Source: Mycolicibacterium confluentis
GTDB lineage: Bacteria > Actinomycetota > Actinomycetes > Mycobacteriales > Mycobacteriaceae
Assembly: GCF_010729895.1 (NCBI RefSeq)
Contig: NZ_AP022612.1
Span: forward strand, 2,976,001-3,040,000
Reading direction: 5' to 3'
DNA: 64,000 nucleotides
The notes under the pieces are model-generated. The model made no database searches, was not told the origin of the DNA, and saw only the letters and a list, made by a program, of their open reading frames with translations. This document shows positions 18,109 to 29,972 of this stretch, one piece after another. A program made the translations under genes and the position numbers. Position 1 is the stretch's first letter, and each line of letters starts with the position of its first letter.

Positions 18109-19776
18109 ATGCGGACACAGATACGTTCAACAGTCGGTTCGATCACGGTGGTGGTGATCGCGTTCGTCAGTGCGATGGTGCTTGCGCTGACCGGAACGAT
18201 GCAGGCCGCGATCACCCTGGCGGCCAACACGGCCCTGATCGTCCCGGGTACGGGCACGTCGAATCCCGACGGCTCCACCAACTACCTCAAGAACGCCGTC
18301 AACCACTACGTGAACCCCTCCTGGAGCGCGATCAATCCCTGCACCTCCGATGTGGGCTGCGCCGAAGGTGTCCCCTACACCGCGCAGTTCTGGCCCTTCC
18401 CGTTCGCCGGGTGGGGTGGCCTGGAGGGCGCGAAGTGGAACGACTCGGTGCAGAACGGCGTGGTGTCGCTGTCGTCACGCTACGGCGAGGCGCAGGCCGC
18501 CGCCGGTCCCGGCGACGAGGTCGTCATCTTCGGCTACTCGCAGGGTGCGACGGTTGCCAGCATCGTCAAGCGGCAGTTGGCCAACCCGCCCGAAGGGCTG
18601 CCCGGCCTTCCTGACAATGTGCGGTTCGTCCTGATCGGCAACCCGAATCGGCCCAACGGCGGCCTGTTCGAACGCCTCGCGATGTTCGGCACCGTACCGA
18701 TCCTGGACGCGACGTTCGGCCAACCGACCCCGACCAACACGTCGCCGACGGTGAACACCACCGACATCGCGTTCCAGTATGACGGCGTGGCGGACTTCCC
18801 GGCGGTGCCGTGGAATCTGCTGGCGGTTCTCAACGCCGCGCTCGGCTTCGAGTACGTGCACGGCACCTACCTGGACCCGCGCGGCCGACCCGGTCCCGAA
18901 GAGGGCGAACTCCCCTACGGCTATGACGCGGCCGACATCGAGGCGGCCATCACGGCCTGCAAGGCGGACCCCTCCGGTGCGAACTGCCAGCGGCACGGCG
19001 ACACCGTCTACGTCACGCTGGCCGCGAACTCGCTGCCGCTGTTCCAGCCGTTCATCGACCTGGGTACCTCGACGGGCACCAGCTGGCTCATCAACCCTGT
19101 CGTCGCGCTGCTGCAGCCGTTGACCCAGACGCTGATCGAAACCGCCTACATCCGTGACGACTACGGCCGGCCCACACCGTTCACCCTGATCCCGCGGGTG
19201 AACCTGGTGAAGCTGATCGTCGACCTGATCAACGACATTCCGGAGGGCATCAACGCGGCGATCGCGACGATCAACGACCCGAACCACAAGATCCCGGACC
19301 TGCCGCGGATGTGGGGCGAGGAGAGCGACTCGGCGGACACGCTGACCGTCCTGGCCCGCACTCAGAACGGCGGCACGGGCACCACCGAGATCCCGGACCC
19401 GCAGACGACGGTGGTCGGAGATCCACAGGACGACACCACCACGGTGGCGAAGTCCAACGTGGAACTGCCGAAGCTGCCCGCCCTGAAGCTGCCGAAGCTG
19501 GTGTCGGTGAAGACGTCTGAGGACGACTCCGTGACACCCGCCGGCACGGACGCTGACGCTCTCGAGCCGAAGTCCGATGTCGAGCCCGTGCGCGATCTGG
19601 CCAAGGCGGCCCGCAAGGTGCTGGGCCCGCCGCCCAAGGCCGTCGAGAAGGCCATCAAGAAGGCCGCAGACCGGGCCGCTGCAAGGACGGAGCGGGTCCA
19701 GTCGCGGTTCAGCGGGAAGAAGGCTGCGGCCGCAGAGACGGCGGACAAGCCGGCAGCCGACAAGCCCGCAGCCTAG
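18109..19776 (+). CDS. PE-PPE-domain serine hydrolase, exported
   Basis: Protein of 555 residues. The N-terminus has a hydrophobic segment at about 10-38, a signal peptide or anchor. The PE-PPE domain (alpha/beta-hydrolase fold) follows with LIVPGTGTSNPDG, FWPFPFAGWGG and the nucleophile motif GYSQG (Ser144). Such domains act as esterases or acyltransferases for cell-envelope glycolipids in mycobacteria (for example Chp-type enzymes). Despite the name there is no PE or PPE N-terminal domain. The last 110 residues are a Lys/Ala/Pro-rich disordered tail containing LPKLPALKLPKL. The start has AAGGACAGGA upstream. Divergent from the thiolase-like operon, so possibly linked to envelope lipid turnover. 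Confidence 0.87.
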   Translation: MRTQIRSTVGSITVVVIAFVSAMVLALTGTMQAAITLAANTALIVPGTGTSNPDGSTNYLKNAVNHYVNPSWSAINPCTSDVGCAEGVPYTAQFWPFPFAGWGGLEGAKWNDSVQNGVVSLSSRYGEAQAAAGPGDEVVIFGYSQGATVASIVKRQLANPPEGLPGLPDNVRFVLIGNPNRPNGGLFERLAMFGTVPILDATFGQPTPTNTSPTVNTTDIAFQYDGVADFPAVPWNLLAVLNAALGFEYVHGTYLDPRGRPGPEEGELPYGYDAADIEAAITACKADPSGANCQRHGDTVYVTLAANSLPLFQPFIDLGTSTGTSWLINPVVALLQPLTQTLIETAYIRDDYGRPTPFTLIPRVNLVKLIVDLINDIPEGINAAIATINDPNHKIPDLPRMWGEESDSADTLTVLARTQNGGTGTTEIPDPQTTVVGDPQDDTTTVAKSNVELPKLPALKLPKLVSVKTSEDDSVTPAGTDADALEPKSDVEPVRDLAKAARKVLGPPPKAVEKAIKKAADRAAARTERVQSRFSGKKAAAAETADKPAADKPAA

Positions 19777-19793
19777 GAGCCTGATCACCGCCG

Positions 19794-19852
19794 AAAGTTG
19801 ACTTGTTCACGGGTCTTCCCAGCCCAGGACGGCCCCTAAACAAGTCGACTTT
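19794..19852. terminator. Inverted repeat between convergent genes
   Basis: AAAGTTGACTTGTTCA (19794-19809) and TAAACAAGTCGACTTT (19837-19852) are inverted copies matching at 14 of 16 positions around a 27-base GC-rich centre. It lies between the PE-PPE gene and hflX, which point at each other. A bidirectional terminator or an intergenic palindromic repeat are the two readings. Confidence 0.5.
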
Positions 19853-19890
19853 GGGCGCAATCCGGCAGGCCCGCGGCCTCGCGGCCGTGG

Positions 19891-21303
<1,413 letters not shown>

Positions 21304-21352
21304 AGGCAGGACCCGATGGTGTCATGCCCGGATGCCCGACGGCCAACGAATA

Positions 21353-22222
21353 TCAAGCGGGCGCACTCCACCAGTCGTCGGAGATCTCGCCGTGGGCCAG
21401 CAGCACCGACGGCCCGCGAAGCCAACTGGTCGCGTCGGTGACGGTGACGGTGACCTCACCGCCGGGAATCCGCACCACCACGGTGCCGGTCGCGGCGTCC
21501 TCGTGGCGCAGGGCCGCGACGGCCGCGGCGACGGTGCCGGTTCCGCAGGATCGGGTCTCCCCGACTCCACGCTCATGCACGCGCATCGACACCGCACCGT
21601 CGACCGGTGCGGTCAGCACCTCGACGTTGACGCCGTTCGGAAACAGCCCAGCGTCGAACTGCACGGGTGCGGCGACGTCGAGCGCCGCCAGGTCGGCGAG
21701 GCTCAGCTGCGGGTCGACGCAGGCCAGATGCGGGTTGCCGACGTCGACGGCCAGGCCGGCGAACGAGCGTCCGCCCACGGTGGCGGTGCCTGCGCCGAAC
21801 TGATTGGCCTTGCCCATGTCGACCGTGACCTCCGCGGTGACGGGATCCCAGCCGTGGATCATGACGGGCCGCGCGCCCGCCCGGGTGCCGACGACGAACT
21901 CCTGGCCGCTGACCAGCCCGGATGCGGCAAGGTAGTGCGCGAAGACCCGCACGCCGTTGCCGCACATCTCGGCGATCGACCCGTCGGCGTTGCGGTAGTC
22001 CATGTACCAGTCGTCGGCGCCGACGCCGGCGGGCAGGGCCGCGAGCACACCGGCGTCGCGGGCCGCTCCCGCCGTGGTCACGCGAAGCACACCGTCCGCA
22101 CCGAGACCGCGGCGGCGGTCGCACAGCGCCGAGACGCGCGCGGGCGTCAGATCCAGTTCGGCAGCAGGGTCCGGCAGCACGACGAAGTCGTTCTGCGTGC
22201 CGTGTCCCTTGGCGAACTTCAC
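21353..22222 (-). CDS. dapF: Diaminopimelate epimerase
   Basis: Enzyme of 289 residues converting LL- to meso-diaminopimelate for lysine and peptidoglycan. The two catalytic cysteines are in [14 protein letters not shown] and [11 protein letters not shown]. The N-terminus [14 protein letters not shown] is typical. The frame is open beyond the start, but the GTG at 22222 (VKFAKGHG) gives the family's 289 residues and sits four bases after the miaA stop. Part of the Rv2728c-miaA-dapF-hflX operon order conserved in mycobacteria. Confidence 0.96.
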   Translation of the reverse strand: MKFAKGHGTQNDFVVLPDPAAELDLTPARVSALCDRRRGLGADGVLRVTTAGAARDAGVLAALPAGVGADDWYMDYRNADGSIAEMCGNGVRVFAHYLAASGLVSGQEFVVGTRAGARPVMIHGWDPVTAEVTVDMGKANQFGAGTATVGGRSFAGLAVDVGNPHLACVDPQLSLADLAALDVAAPVQFDAGLFPNGVNVEVLTAPVDGAVSMRVHERGVGETRSCGTGTVAAAVAALRHEDAATGTVVVRIPGGEVTVTVTDATSWLRGPSVLLAHGEISDDWWSAPA

Positions 22223-22226
22223 TCGG

Positions 22227-23132
22227 TCAGGATACGTGCCGCCACGCGGCCGACGCCGCATCGCACAGGTCCGAGGCCGCACCGTTGAGCCATTGCACTC
22301 GGTGGTCCCGCCGGAACCACGAGCGTTGTCTGCGCACATAGCGGCGCGTGCCGATGAACGTCGGCTCCCGCGCGGCCTGACCGTCACCGCCGGCGTCGAG
22401 ATCGGAGAGCACCTGCGCATAGCCCAGTGCCCGCGAGGCCGTGACGCCGTCGCGCAGGCCGTCTGCCAGCAGCGCGCGCACCTCGTCGACCAGTCCCTCA
22501 TCGAACATCATCTCGGTGCGCAGACGCAGGCGCTCGTCGAGAAGTTCGGTGTCCCAATCCAATCCGATGATCACGGTGTCCCAGCGGGGCGCGCCGATGG
22601 TCGGCGCGGACGCCGCGAACGGCTGCCCGGTCAGCTCGACGACCTCCAGCGCCCGCACGATCCGCCGACCGTCGGTGGGACGGATCGCCTCGGCCGCGGC
22701 CGGGTCCTGCCGGGCCAGTTCGGCGTGCAGGGCGGCCGTGCCGACGTCGGCCAGGCGCGCCTCCCAGCGGGCCCGCACCTCCGGATCGGTCGCCGGGAAC
22801 ACCCACTCGTCGAGCAGCGACTGGATGTAGAGCATCGACCCGCCGACGATCACTGGGACCAGTCCGCGGGCCGCGATGGCCTCGATGTCCGCCGACGCGG
22901 CCTCCTGATAGCGCGCCACGGTCGCGGTCTCGACGACGTCGAGCACGTCGAGTTGGTGGTGCGGGATGCCGCGACGTTCGGCGGCGGGCAGTTTCGCGGT
23001 GCCGATGTCCATGCCCCGGTACTGCTGCATCGCGTCGGCGTTGACGATTTCGCCGCCGAGCGATTCGGCCAGGTCCAGGGCCAGGGCTGATTTGCCGGTG
23101 CCGGTCGGTCCGATGACCGCGATGGGTCTCAT
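22227..23132 (-). CDS. miaA: tRNA dimethylallyltransferase
   Basis: Enzyme of 301 residues that adds a dimethylallyl group to A37 of tRNAs reading UNN codons. The P-loop GPTGTGKS is at 9-16, followed by [27 protein letters not shown] and [11 protein letters not shown], all standard MiaA motifs. It overlaps the upstream gene by four bases and ends four bases before dapF. Its partner miaB, which completes the ms2i6A modification, is 4 kb away in this window. Confidence 0.96.
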   Translation of the reverse strand: MRPIAVIGPTGTGKSALALDLAESLGGEIVNADAMQQYRGMDIGTAKLPAAERRGIPHHQLDVLDVVETATVARYQEAASADIEAIAARGLVPVIVGGSMLYIQSLLDEWVFPATDPEVRARWEARLADVGTAALHAELARQDPAAAEAIRPTDGRRIVRALEVVELTGQPFAASAPTIGAPRWDTVIIGLDWDTELLDERLRLRTEMMFDEGLVDEVRALLADGLRDGVTASRALGYAQVLSDLDAGGDGQAAREPTFIGTRRYVRRQRSWFRRDHRVQWLNGAASDLCDAASAAWRHVS

Positions 23133-23812
23133 GGCCGCCAGACGCCCGCGAAGTAGCCGACGCCGTACGGCGCGCCACGGTAGCGCTCCTGCGCACCCCT
23201 GGGCTGCGGCAGCAGGCCCGCCAGCACCTGATAGGCCACGCGGCCCACGACGCCGTCGGGCAGCGCGGCCAGCACCTCGGCGTCTCCGGCGGCGAGCGCG
23301 TCATCGAGTGCGGCCTGCGTGACGACCGACTCCGGGTCGTGGCCGCCGGGGGCCGACGGCGTCAGGGTGTGCAGACCGTCGGCAACCACGAGCACCCCGA
23401 TCTGCGCGTCGGAGCGCTCGATGTCGGCGCGCAGGTCGGCACCCAGACGACGCGCCGTGGCGACGTCATGGGTCGCGGCGAAACAGTGCACGCGGGCTTT
23501 TGCCTGAGGCGCCACCTGGGCCCGCACCCATCCGCTGATCAGCGCGCACAGCGGCAGTTCGGTCAGCGGACCGGTGTCGGTCGGCCCCAGGGTGACCCGC
23601 ACGTCGACGCCATAGCCGGCCAGCGTGCCGGCCGCTTCGGGGCCGATGACGGCGTCGGCCCCGGCGACGCCCACGCAGATCCACTGGTCGGGCAGTGTGG
23701 CCGCGGACGCGAAGACCGCGTCACGCAGCTCCATGAGTTCGTCGGCGGCGGCACCGGCAAGCTGCGGGACGAGCAGCGGCGCCGACGGGATGATCGCAAC
23801 GGCTGTCAGCAC
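23129..23812 (-). CDS. Class III extradiol dioxygenase-like protein (Rv2728c-like)
   Basis: Protein of 227 residues, alanine-rich, ortholog of M. tuberculosis Rv2728c. The fold appears related to the LigB/MEMO family ([16 protein letters not shown] at the start, [22 protein letters not shown] later). No enzyme activity is known, and the metal-binding pattern cannot be confirmed from sequence reading alone. It is the first gene of the operon with miaA (four-base overlap), dapF and hflX, and follows the DMT transporter gene by ten bases. Confidence 0.78.
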   Translation of the reverse strand: MLTAVAIIPSAPLLVPQLAGAAADELMELRDAVFASAATLPDQWICVGVAGADAVIGPEAAGTLAGYGVDVRVTLGPTDTGPLTELPLCALISGWVRAQVAPQAKARVHCFAATHDVATARRLGADLRADIERSDAQIGVLVVADGLHTLTPSAPGGHDPESVVTQAALDDALAAGDAEVLAALPDGVVGRVAYQVLAGLLPQPRGAQERYRGAPYGVGYFAGVWRP

Positions 23813-23822
23813 GGCGTCAACG

Positions 23823-24704
23823 TTATCCGTGCAACTCGGCGTCGATCGCGACGCTGTCTTTGGCCTCGCCGCGGGCCAGCGCGACGGTCGCCACGACCAT
23901 CGCCGCGATCGCCGCGACGAGGACGAACCAGCCGGCCTCGCCGGGGCGCAGCGTCTCCCCCAGCACCACCACGCCGAGCACGGAGGCCACCACCGGTTCG
24001 GTGATGGTCATCGCGGGCAGCGACGCGGTGATCGGTCCGGCCCGGAACGACGACTGCTGCAGGGCCGTCCCGCCGACCGCCAGCGCGGCCCACACGTACA
24101 GCTCGGGCGACAGAAGCAGGGGCTCGAGTCCCTTGCCGAGCAGGTCCACCACGCCCTTGGTCAGCACCGCGAAGACGCCCCACAGGATGCCCGACACGAT
24201 GCCCAGCAGCACCGCGCTGACGGGCCCACGCCGCCGGTTGGCGGCCAGCACGCACACCACCACCACGGGGATGGCCACCGCCGCGACCGCACCCCACGTC
24301 TCGACGTCGGCACGCGACTGCCCGGCGGTGGGGTTGCCGACGGTGACGATGATCACGACGGACGCGGCCAGCAGCACGGCCCATGCCCACTCCCACCGAG
24401 TCACCCGCCGGTGCGCCGCCCGCGCACTCATGGGAAGCGCGAACAGCAGCGAGGTCACCAGCAGCGCCTGCACCAACAGCACCGACCCGAGCCCCAAAGC
24501 GGCGGCCTGCAGCACGAATCCGACCGCGGCGACCCCGCTGCCCAGCCACCAGGCGCGGTCCTTGAGCAGTTGCAGGAACAGGCCCACATGCCCGACGTCG
24601 GCCCCGGGCACCTCGTTCGCGGTGCGCTGGTGAATGACGTCGCCGATCGCGATGAACAGCGCCGCGCCGAGCGCCAGGAGTGCAGCGATGTCGGCTTTGA
24701 CCAT
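23823..24704 (-). CDS. DMT-family integral membrane transporter (Rv2729c-like)
   Basis: Protein of 293 residues with about nine to ten hydrophobic helices and the two-fold EamA-like organisation of drug/metabolite transporters; the second half has the ITEPVVASVLGVVVLGETLRPGE signature typical of DMT exporters. Substrate unknown. It starts inside the divergent region facing the DUF349 gene and lies ten bases upstream of the Rv2728c-like gene, so it may lead the same transcript as miaA-dapF-hflX. Confidence 0.85.
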   Translation of the reverse strand: MVKADIAALLALGAALFIAIGDVIHQRTANEVPGADVGHVGLFLQLLKDRAWWLGSGVAAVGFVLQAAALGLGSVLLVQALLVTSLLFALPMSARAAHRRVTRWEWAWAVLLAASVVIIVTVGNPTAGQSRADVETWGAVAAVAIPVVVVCVLAANRRRGPVSAVLLGIVSGILWGVFAVLTKGVVDLLGKGLEPLLLSPELYVWAALAVGGTALQQSSFRAGPITASLPAMTITEPVVASVLGVVVLGETLRPGEAGWFVLVAAIAAMVVATVALARGEAKDSVAIDAELHG

Positions 24705-24802
24705 GTCGCGGGAGACTACCTGCTTGAATACGTGGGAGAAGAAGGCGCCGCGTCGCGCGGCAGTGCGCGGGAAATCCGCGTGGAGAGTAGGGACAGCTGG
24801 TC

Positions 24803-26143
24803 ATGACCACACAAGATCCGACGAACGCCGGCTCGGCACCGACACCGGGCCCGATCCCCGGTCCGAAACCGGGTCCGCGCCCCGGACCCCGCCCGTCCGC
24901 CGCACCCGTGCCACCACCGACCTCCGTGGCACCCGGCAGCGATCCGCACCGGTTCGGCCGGGTCGACGACGACGGCACCGTCTGGCTGATCAGCTCGGCA
25001 GGCGAGCGCATCGTCGGGTCGTGGCAGGCCGGTGACGCCGAGGCGGCCTTCGCACACTTCGGGCGGCGTTTCGACGACCTCTCCACCGAGATCGCGTTGA
25101 TGGAGGCCCGACTGGAATCGGGCACCGGCGACGCGCGCAAGATCCGTGCCGCGGCCGCGACGCTGGCCGAGACGCTGCCCACCGCAAGCGTATTGGGCGA
25201 TGTGGACGCCCTGGCCGCCCGCCTGTCGGCCATCACCGAACACGCCGAGTCCGCCGCCGCGGAGGCCAAGGCCAAGCGCGAGGAACAGCGCGCCGAGCAG
25301 ACCGCACGCAAGGAGGCGCTGGCCGCCGAGGCCGAGGAGCTGGCCGCCAACTCCACGCAGTGGAAGGCCGCGGGCGATCGCCTGCGCACGATCCTCGACG
25401 AGTGGAAGACCATCACGGGACTGGACCGCAAGACCGACGACGCGCTGTGGAAGCGGTATTCGGCGGCCCGCGAAACGTTCAACCGCCGCCGCGGCTCCCA
25501 CTTCGCCGAACTCGACCGTGAGCGCGCCGGGGTCAAACATGCCAAGGAGACGCTGTGTGAGCGCGCCGAGGCGCTGTCGGGCTCGACGGACTGGGGCCCC
25601 ACCAGCGGCGCGTTCCGTGACCTGCTGGCCGAGTGGAAGACCGTCGGCCGGGCCGCCAAGGATGTCGACGACGCGCTGTGGCGCCGCTTCAAGGCCGCGC
25701 AGGACACCTTCTTCGCGGCTCGCAACGCCGTGACCGCCGAGCGGGATGCCGAGTTCAAGGCGAACGCGACGGCCAAGGAGGCGCTGCTGGTGGAGGCCGA
25801 ACGCATCGACACCTCCGACGCGGATTCCGCGCGTGCCGCACTGCGCACGATCACCGACAAGTGGGACGCCATTGGGAAGGTGCCGCGGGAACGCACGGAC
25901 CTCGAACGGCGTCTGCGCGCGATCGAGAAGAAGGTGCGCGACGCCGCCGAAGCCGACTGGACGGACCCGCAGGCTCAGGCCCGCGCCGAGCAGTTCCAGG
26001 CCCGGGTGGAGCAGTACGAGAAGCAGGCCGCGAAGGCCGAGGCCGCGGGACGCACCCGCGAGGCCGAAGAGGCCAGGGCCAATGCCGAGCAGTGGCGGCA
26101 GTGGGCCGACGCCGCGGCCAGTGCGCTGACGAAAAAGCGTTAG
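24803..26143 (+). CDS. DUF349 coiled-coil protein (Rv2731-like)
   Basis: Protein of 446 residues. A Pro/Gly-rich N-terminus of about 45 residues is followed by a conserved [16 protein letters not shown] segment and then three to four DUF349 helical repeats ([58 protein letters not shown]), ending in an Ala/Glu-rich coiled coil. Function unknown in mycobacteria; the family is linked in other bacteria to DNA-damage or translation stress. It converges on the next gene with a four-base overlap of the two stop regions. Confidence 0.88.
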   Translation: MTTQDPTNAGSAPTPGPIPGPKPGPRPGPRPSAAPVPPPTSVAPGSDPHRFGRVDDDGTVWLISSAGERIVGSWQAGDAEAAFAHFGRRFDDLSTEIALMEARLESGTGDARKIRAAAATLAETLPTASVLGDVDALAARLSAITEHAESAAAEAKAKREEQRAEQTARKEALAAEAEELAANSTQWKAAGDRLRTILDEWKTITGLDRKTDDALWKRYSAARETFNRRRGSHFAELDRERAGVKHAKETLCERAEALSGSTDWGPTSGAFRDLLAEWKTVGRAAKDVDDALWRRFKAAQDTFFAARNAVTAERDAEFKANATAKEALLVEAERIDTSDADSARAALRTITDKWDAIGKVPRERTDLERRLRAIEKKVRDAAEADWTDPQAQARAEQFQARVEQYEKQAAKAEAAGRTREAEEARANAEQWRQWADAAASALTKKR

Positions 26144-26715
26144 TCGGACTGCTCGTCGGGTCCGAGGTCGTCGAGCAGTCCCTTGGACTGCCTCTCGGCG
26201 GCCTCGCGCCGGCGGGCGTCCTCTGCGGCCAACTGCACCGCGGTGCGGGTCCACACCACGCGGGCCCAGTGGAACGCCAACACGATGACGGTGATCCACG
26301 CGATCACCAGGCCGATGCTCGGGCCGGGTTGACCCGCGGCGGCGGTCTGGCGGGTCCACACCGCCAGCAGGCCGGTCGCAGCGGCCAACCAGGTGCCTGC
26401 CAAGGCCACCCAGGCCACCACCCACCGCCGCGTCAGCAGCGCCAGCATCGAGAATCCGATGCCGAAAACCAAAGTCAGCCACACGAATACGCGTGACGGC
26501 AGGCGGATGCCGACGTCGACCGCGGCCTCGTTGCCCAGCAGGACATCGACACCGCGCGCGGCACCGGAGTGCGGCAGGATGAACGTCACCAGCAGCACGA
26601 ACACCAGGATCGCGACGACCAGCGCCCGGGCCCCCGGCTCGATCTCACCCGCGACGCGCTTCTCGGCGGCGTCGATGTCGCTCCGGAAGTCGTCGAAACC
26701 GTTGGACCTGCTCAT
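26140..26715 (-). CDS. Membrane protein (Rv2732c-like)
   Basis: Protein of 191 residues with four predicted transmembrane segments (starting [76 protein letters not shown]) and charged ends. No known catalytic motif. Its ATG overlaps the miaB stop by four bases, so the two are co-translated, as in M. tuberculosis Rv2733c-Rv2732c. Function unknown. Confidence 0.86.
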   Translation of the reverse strand: MSRSNGFDDFRSDIDAAEKRVAGEIEPGARALVVAILVFVLLVTFILPHSGAARGVDVLLGNEAAVDVGIRLPSRVFVWLTLVFGIGFSMLALLTRRWVVAWVALAGTWLAAATGLLAVWTRQTAAAGQPGPSIGLVIAWITVIVLAFHWARVVWTRTAVQLAAEDARRREAAERQSKGLLDDLGPDEQSD

Positions 26716-28241
26716 CGCTCACACCCCACAACCTGTGGCGCAGGCTCCGGCGCGCCGAGTCCCGGCAACCCCAACCCGATCGTGCGGGGGCGTTGCCCCG
26801 CCTCGTGCGCGTCTCCGGCGCGAGTGCGGCGATGCGACAACAGCGCAGCGTCGGCGATCAGGTGGTGCGGTGCGGCCCCAGTGACAGTCGTGGTCACGAC
26901 GTCACCGGGCCGAACGTGAATGTCCCCGGCCGTGAAGTGCACCAGTCGCCCGTCACGCGCGCGTCCGCTCATCCGCGACGTCGCGGTGTCCTTGCGGCCC
27001 TCGCCCGCGGCGACCAGGAGTTCGACAGTGCGCCCCACCTGTGCGGTGTTCTGCTGCAGGGAGATCTCCTCCTGCAGGGCGATCAACCGCTCGTAGCGCT
27101 CCTGCACGACGGCCTTGGGCAACTGGTCGGGCAGGTCGGCGGCCGGCGTGCCCGGACGCTTGGAGTACTGGAACGTGAACGCGCTGGCGAACTGTGCCCG
27201 CCGGACGACGTCCAGGGTGGCCTGGAAGTCCTCTTCGGTCTCACCGGGGAAGCCGACGATGATATCGGTCGTGATCGCCGCGTGCGGCATCGCGGACCTG
27301 ACCCGGTCGATGATGCCCAGGAACCGCTCGGCACGGTAGGACCGGCGCATGGCCTTGAGCATGCGGTCCGAACCGGACTGCAGCGGCATGTGCAGCGCGG
27401 GGCAGACATTCGGGGTCTCCGCCATGGCCTCGATGACGTCGTCGGTGAACTCCGCGGGGTGCGGCGAGGTGAACCGGACGCGCTCGAGTCCGTCGATCTG
27501 CCCGCACGCGCGCAGCAGCGACGCGAAAGCGCCGCGGTCACGCGGGGTCTCGGGATCGGCGAACGACACGCCGTAGGCGTTCACGTTCTGCCCCAGCAGC
27601 GTGACCTCGAGCACACCTTGGGAGACCAGTGACTGAACCTCGGCGAGGATGTCGCCGGGCCGGCGGTCCACCTCTTTGCCGCGCAACGACGGCACGATGC
27701 AGAACGTGCAGGTGTTGTTGCAGCCGACCGAGATGGACACCCATGCCGCATAGGCTGATTCGCGTGCGGCCGGCAGCGCCGACGGGAACTCCTCGAGCGC
27801 CTCGACGATCTCGACCTGGGCGGCCTGGTTGTGTCTGGCGCGTTCCAGCAGGGTGGGCAGCGATCCGATGTTGTGCGTGCCGAAGACGACGTCGACCCAC
27901 GGGGCGCGCTTGAGCACCGCGTCGCGGTCCTTCTGCGCGAGGCATCCGCCGACCGCGATCTGCATTTTCGGGTCGCTGGCCTTGCGCGGCGCGAGATGGC
28001 TGAGGTTGCCGTAGAGCTTGTTGTCGGCGTTCTCGCGGACCGCACACGTGTTGAACACGACGATGTCGGCGTCGGATCCTTCGGGGGCCCGGGTGTAGCC
28101 GGCGCCCTCCAGCAGGCCCGCAAGACGCTCCGAGTCGTGCACGTTCATCTGGCAGCCGTAGGTGCGCACCTGGTACGTGCGCGCAGCGGCACCAGACGTC
28201 TCAGTTGACGCCCCCAGATCCTTTGCCGGTGCCGAAGTCAC
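26712..28241 (-). CDS. miaB: tRNA-2-methylthio-N6-dimethylallyladenosine synthase
   Basis: Radical-SAM methylthiotransferase of 509 residues that adds a methylthio group to i6A37 in tRNA. The N-terminal cluster cysteines are in TYGCQMN, NTCAVR and GGCLAQ; the radical-[11 protein letters not shown] motif follows, and a TRAM domain is C-terminal. The GTG at 28241 ([12 protein letters not shown]) is taken as start, close to the M. tuberculosis length; the 38-residue upstream extension is low-complexity. Divergent from gluA with a 93-base gap. Confidence 0.95.
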   Translation of the reverse strand: MTSAPAKDLGASTETSGAAARTYQVRTYGCQMNVHDSERLAGLLEGAGYTRAPEGSDADIVVFNTCAVRENADNKLYGNLSHLAPRKASDPKMQIAVGGCLAQKDRDAVLKRAPWVDVVFGTHNIGSLPTLLERARHNQAAQVEIVEALEEFPSALPAARESAYAAWVSISVGCNNTCTFCIVPSLRGKEVDRRPGDILAEVQSLVSQGVLEVTLLGQNVNAYGVSFADPETPRDRGAFASLLRACGQIDGLERVRFTSPHPAEFTDDVIEAMAETPNVCPALHMPLQSGSDRMLKAMRRSYRAERFLGIIDRVRSAMPHAAITTDIIVGFPGETEEDFQATLDVVRRAQFASAFTFQYSKRPGTPAADLPDQLPKAVVQERYERLIALQEEISLQQNTAQVGRTVELLVAAGEGRKDTATSRMSGRARDGRLVHFTAGDIHVRPGDVVTTTVTGAAPHHLIADAALLSHRRTRAGDAHEAGQRPRTIGLGLPGLGAPEPAPQVVGCER

Positions 28242-28334
28242 TCGACCATGGTACGGACGCGCTGCGCAGCGACCCAATCCGCAGATTGCCCAGTTGCGGG
28301 CACGCTGGGGTTTTCCTGGGTAAGGTCTTGGCGC

Positions 28335-29099
28335 ATGGCCGCCGATGCCGATCATCTCGACACCGTGCCGATGATCTCACTACATGAGGTCAACAAACAT
28401 TTCGGAACCCTGCATGTCCTCAAGGACATCAATCTCGACGTCTCTCGTGGGCAGGTGATCGTCGTTCTCGGCCCGTCCGGTTCCGGCAAGTCCACGCTGT
28501 GCCGCACCATCAACCGTCTCGAGACCATCGACTCGGGGACCATCGCGATCGACGGGCAGGCAGTGCCTGCGGAGGGCCGCAGGCTCGCCCAGCTGCGCTC
28601 GGACGTGGGCATGGTGTTCCAGTCGTTCAACCTGTTCGCCCACAAGACCATCGTCGAGAACGTCATGCTCGCGCCGGTCAAGGTCCGCAGGACCGGCAAG
28701 TCGCAGGCCCGCACCGAGGCCATGGCCCTGCTGGAGCGCGTCGGGGTGGCCAATCAGGCCGACAAGTATCCGGCCCAGTTGTCCGGCGGCCAACAGCAGC
28801 GTGTGGCGATCGCGCGGTCGCTGGCGATGAAGCCCAAGGTGATGCTGTTCGACGAGCCCACCAGCGCGCTGGATCCCGAGATGATCAACGAGGTCCTGGC
28901 GGTCATGACCGCCCTGGCCGAGGAGGGCATGACGATGCTCGTGGTCACCCACGAGATGGGGTTCGCGCGCCGGGCCGCCGACCGTGTGGTGTTCATGTCC
29001 GACGGCGCGATCGTCGAGGACGCTCCGCCCGAAGAGTTCTTCTCCAACCCGAAGACCGATCGCGCCAAGGATTTCCTCGGCAAGATCCTCAACCATTGA
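28335..29099 (+). CDS. gluA: Glutamate/glutamine ABC transporter ATPase
   Basis: ABC ATPase of 254 residues. Walker [10 protein letters not shown], the Q-loop [12 protein letters not shown], signature [15 protein letters not shown], Walker [13 protein letters not shown] and the switch histidine in [10 protein letters not shown] are all present. This is the polar amino acid (GlnQ/GluA) type. The start at 28335 (MAADADHL) is chosen; an internal ATG at 28371 is possible. It heads gluABCD. In Corynebacterium glutamicum gluABCD also sits beside recX-recA, so the synteny supports a glutamate-uptake role. Confidence 0.9.
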   Translation: MAADADHLDTVPMISLHEVNKHFGTLHVLKDINLDVSRGQVIVVLGPSGSGKSTLCRTINRLETIDSGTIAIDGQAVPAEGRRLAQLRSDVGMVFQSFNLFAHKTIVENVMLAPVKVRRTGKSQARTEAMALLERVGVANQADKYPAQLSGGQQQRVAIARSLAMKPKVMLFDEPTSALDPEMINEVLAVMTALAEEGMTMLVVTHEMGFARRAADRVVFMSDGAIVEDAPPEEFFSNPKTDRAKDFLGKILNH

Positions 29100-29116
29100 T
29101 CGCGAAAGGAAACCCC

Positions 29117-29929
29117 ATGTCCACCATGCGATTCCGCGTGGCGGCCGCCGTAGCGCTGGCCGCCGCCCTCCCCCTGGCGCTGACAGCGTGCGGCGGTGGC
29201 GGCGACGAGAACAAGATCGTGATCGGGACCAAGTTCGACCAGCCCGGGCTGGGGTTCAAGAACCCCGACGGCACAGTCACCGGCTTCGACGTCGACGTGG
29301 CCACCTACGTCGCGGGCGAACTCGGCTACACACCCGAGCAGATCGAGTGGAAGGAGTCGCCGTCGCCGCAGCGCGAGACGATGATCCAGAACGATCAGGT
29401 CGACTACATCGTCGCGACGTACTCGATCACCGACGCCCGCAAGGAGAAGGTCTCCTTCGCCGGCCCGTACCTGCTGACCGGGCAGAGCCTGATGGTGCGC
29501 GCCGACAACACCGACATCACGGGCAAAGAGTCGCTGCAGAACAACAAGAAGCTGTGCTCGGTGTCGGGCTCCACTCCGGCGCAGAAGATCAAGGCTGAGT
29601 TCCCGGGTGTTCAGTTGCAGCAGTACGACACGTACTCGGCGTGTGTCGACGCGCTCAAGAACGGCGGCATCGACGCCGTCACCACCGATCAGGTGATCCT
29701 GGCCGGCTATGTGGCGCAGGCTCCCGACAAGCTCAAGCTTGTGGGCGAACCGTTCTCCGAGGAGCGCTACGGCATCGGCCTGAAGAAGGACGACACCGAA
29801 CTGCAGACCAAGATCAACGACGCCCTGGAGAAGATGGCCGCCGACGGCGCCTGGACGGCCGCGTTCGAGAAGAACCTGGGCCCGGCCGGTCTGACCGCGC
29901 CCACGCCGCCCGCCGTCGACCGCTCCTGA
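29117..29929 (+). CDS. gluB: Glutamate-binding lipoprotein
   Basis: Periplasm-facing solute-binding protein of 270 residues. A signal peptide ends in a lipobox (LALTAC, Cys near residue 26), so the protein is lipid-anchored. The body is a type 2 amino-acid-binding fold (IGTKFDQPGLGFKNPDGTVTGFDVDV...YIVATYSITDARKEKVSFAGPY). Shine-Dalgarno GAAAGGA at 29104-29110 fixes the ATG at 29117, 17 bases after gluA. It delivers glutamate or a similar amino acid to the GluCD permease. Confidence 0.92.
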   Translation: MSTMRFRVAAAVALAAALPLALTACGGGGDENKIVIGTKFDQPGLGFKNPDGTVTGFDVDVATYVAGELGYTPEQIEWKESPSPQRETMIQNDQVDYIVATYSITDARKEKVSFAGPYLLTGQSLMVRADNTDITGKESLQNNKKLCSVSGSTPAQKIKAEFPGVQLQQYDTYSACVDALKNGGIDAVTTDQVILAGYVAQAPDKLKLVGEPFSEERYGIGLKKDDTELQTKINDALEKMAADGAWTAAFEKNLGPAGLTAPTPPAVDRS

Positions 29930-29972
29930 CCGAACCGCCCAGCCCGAGTACACGAAAGATTCCGACGCCCCG

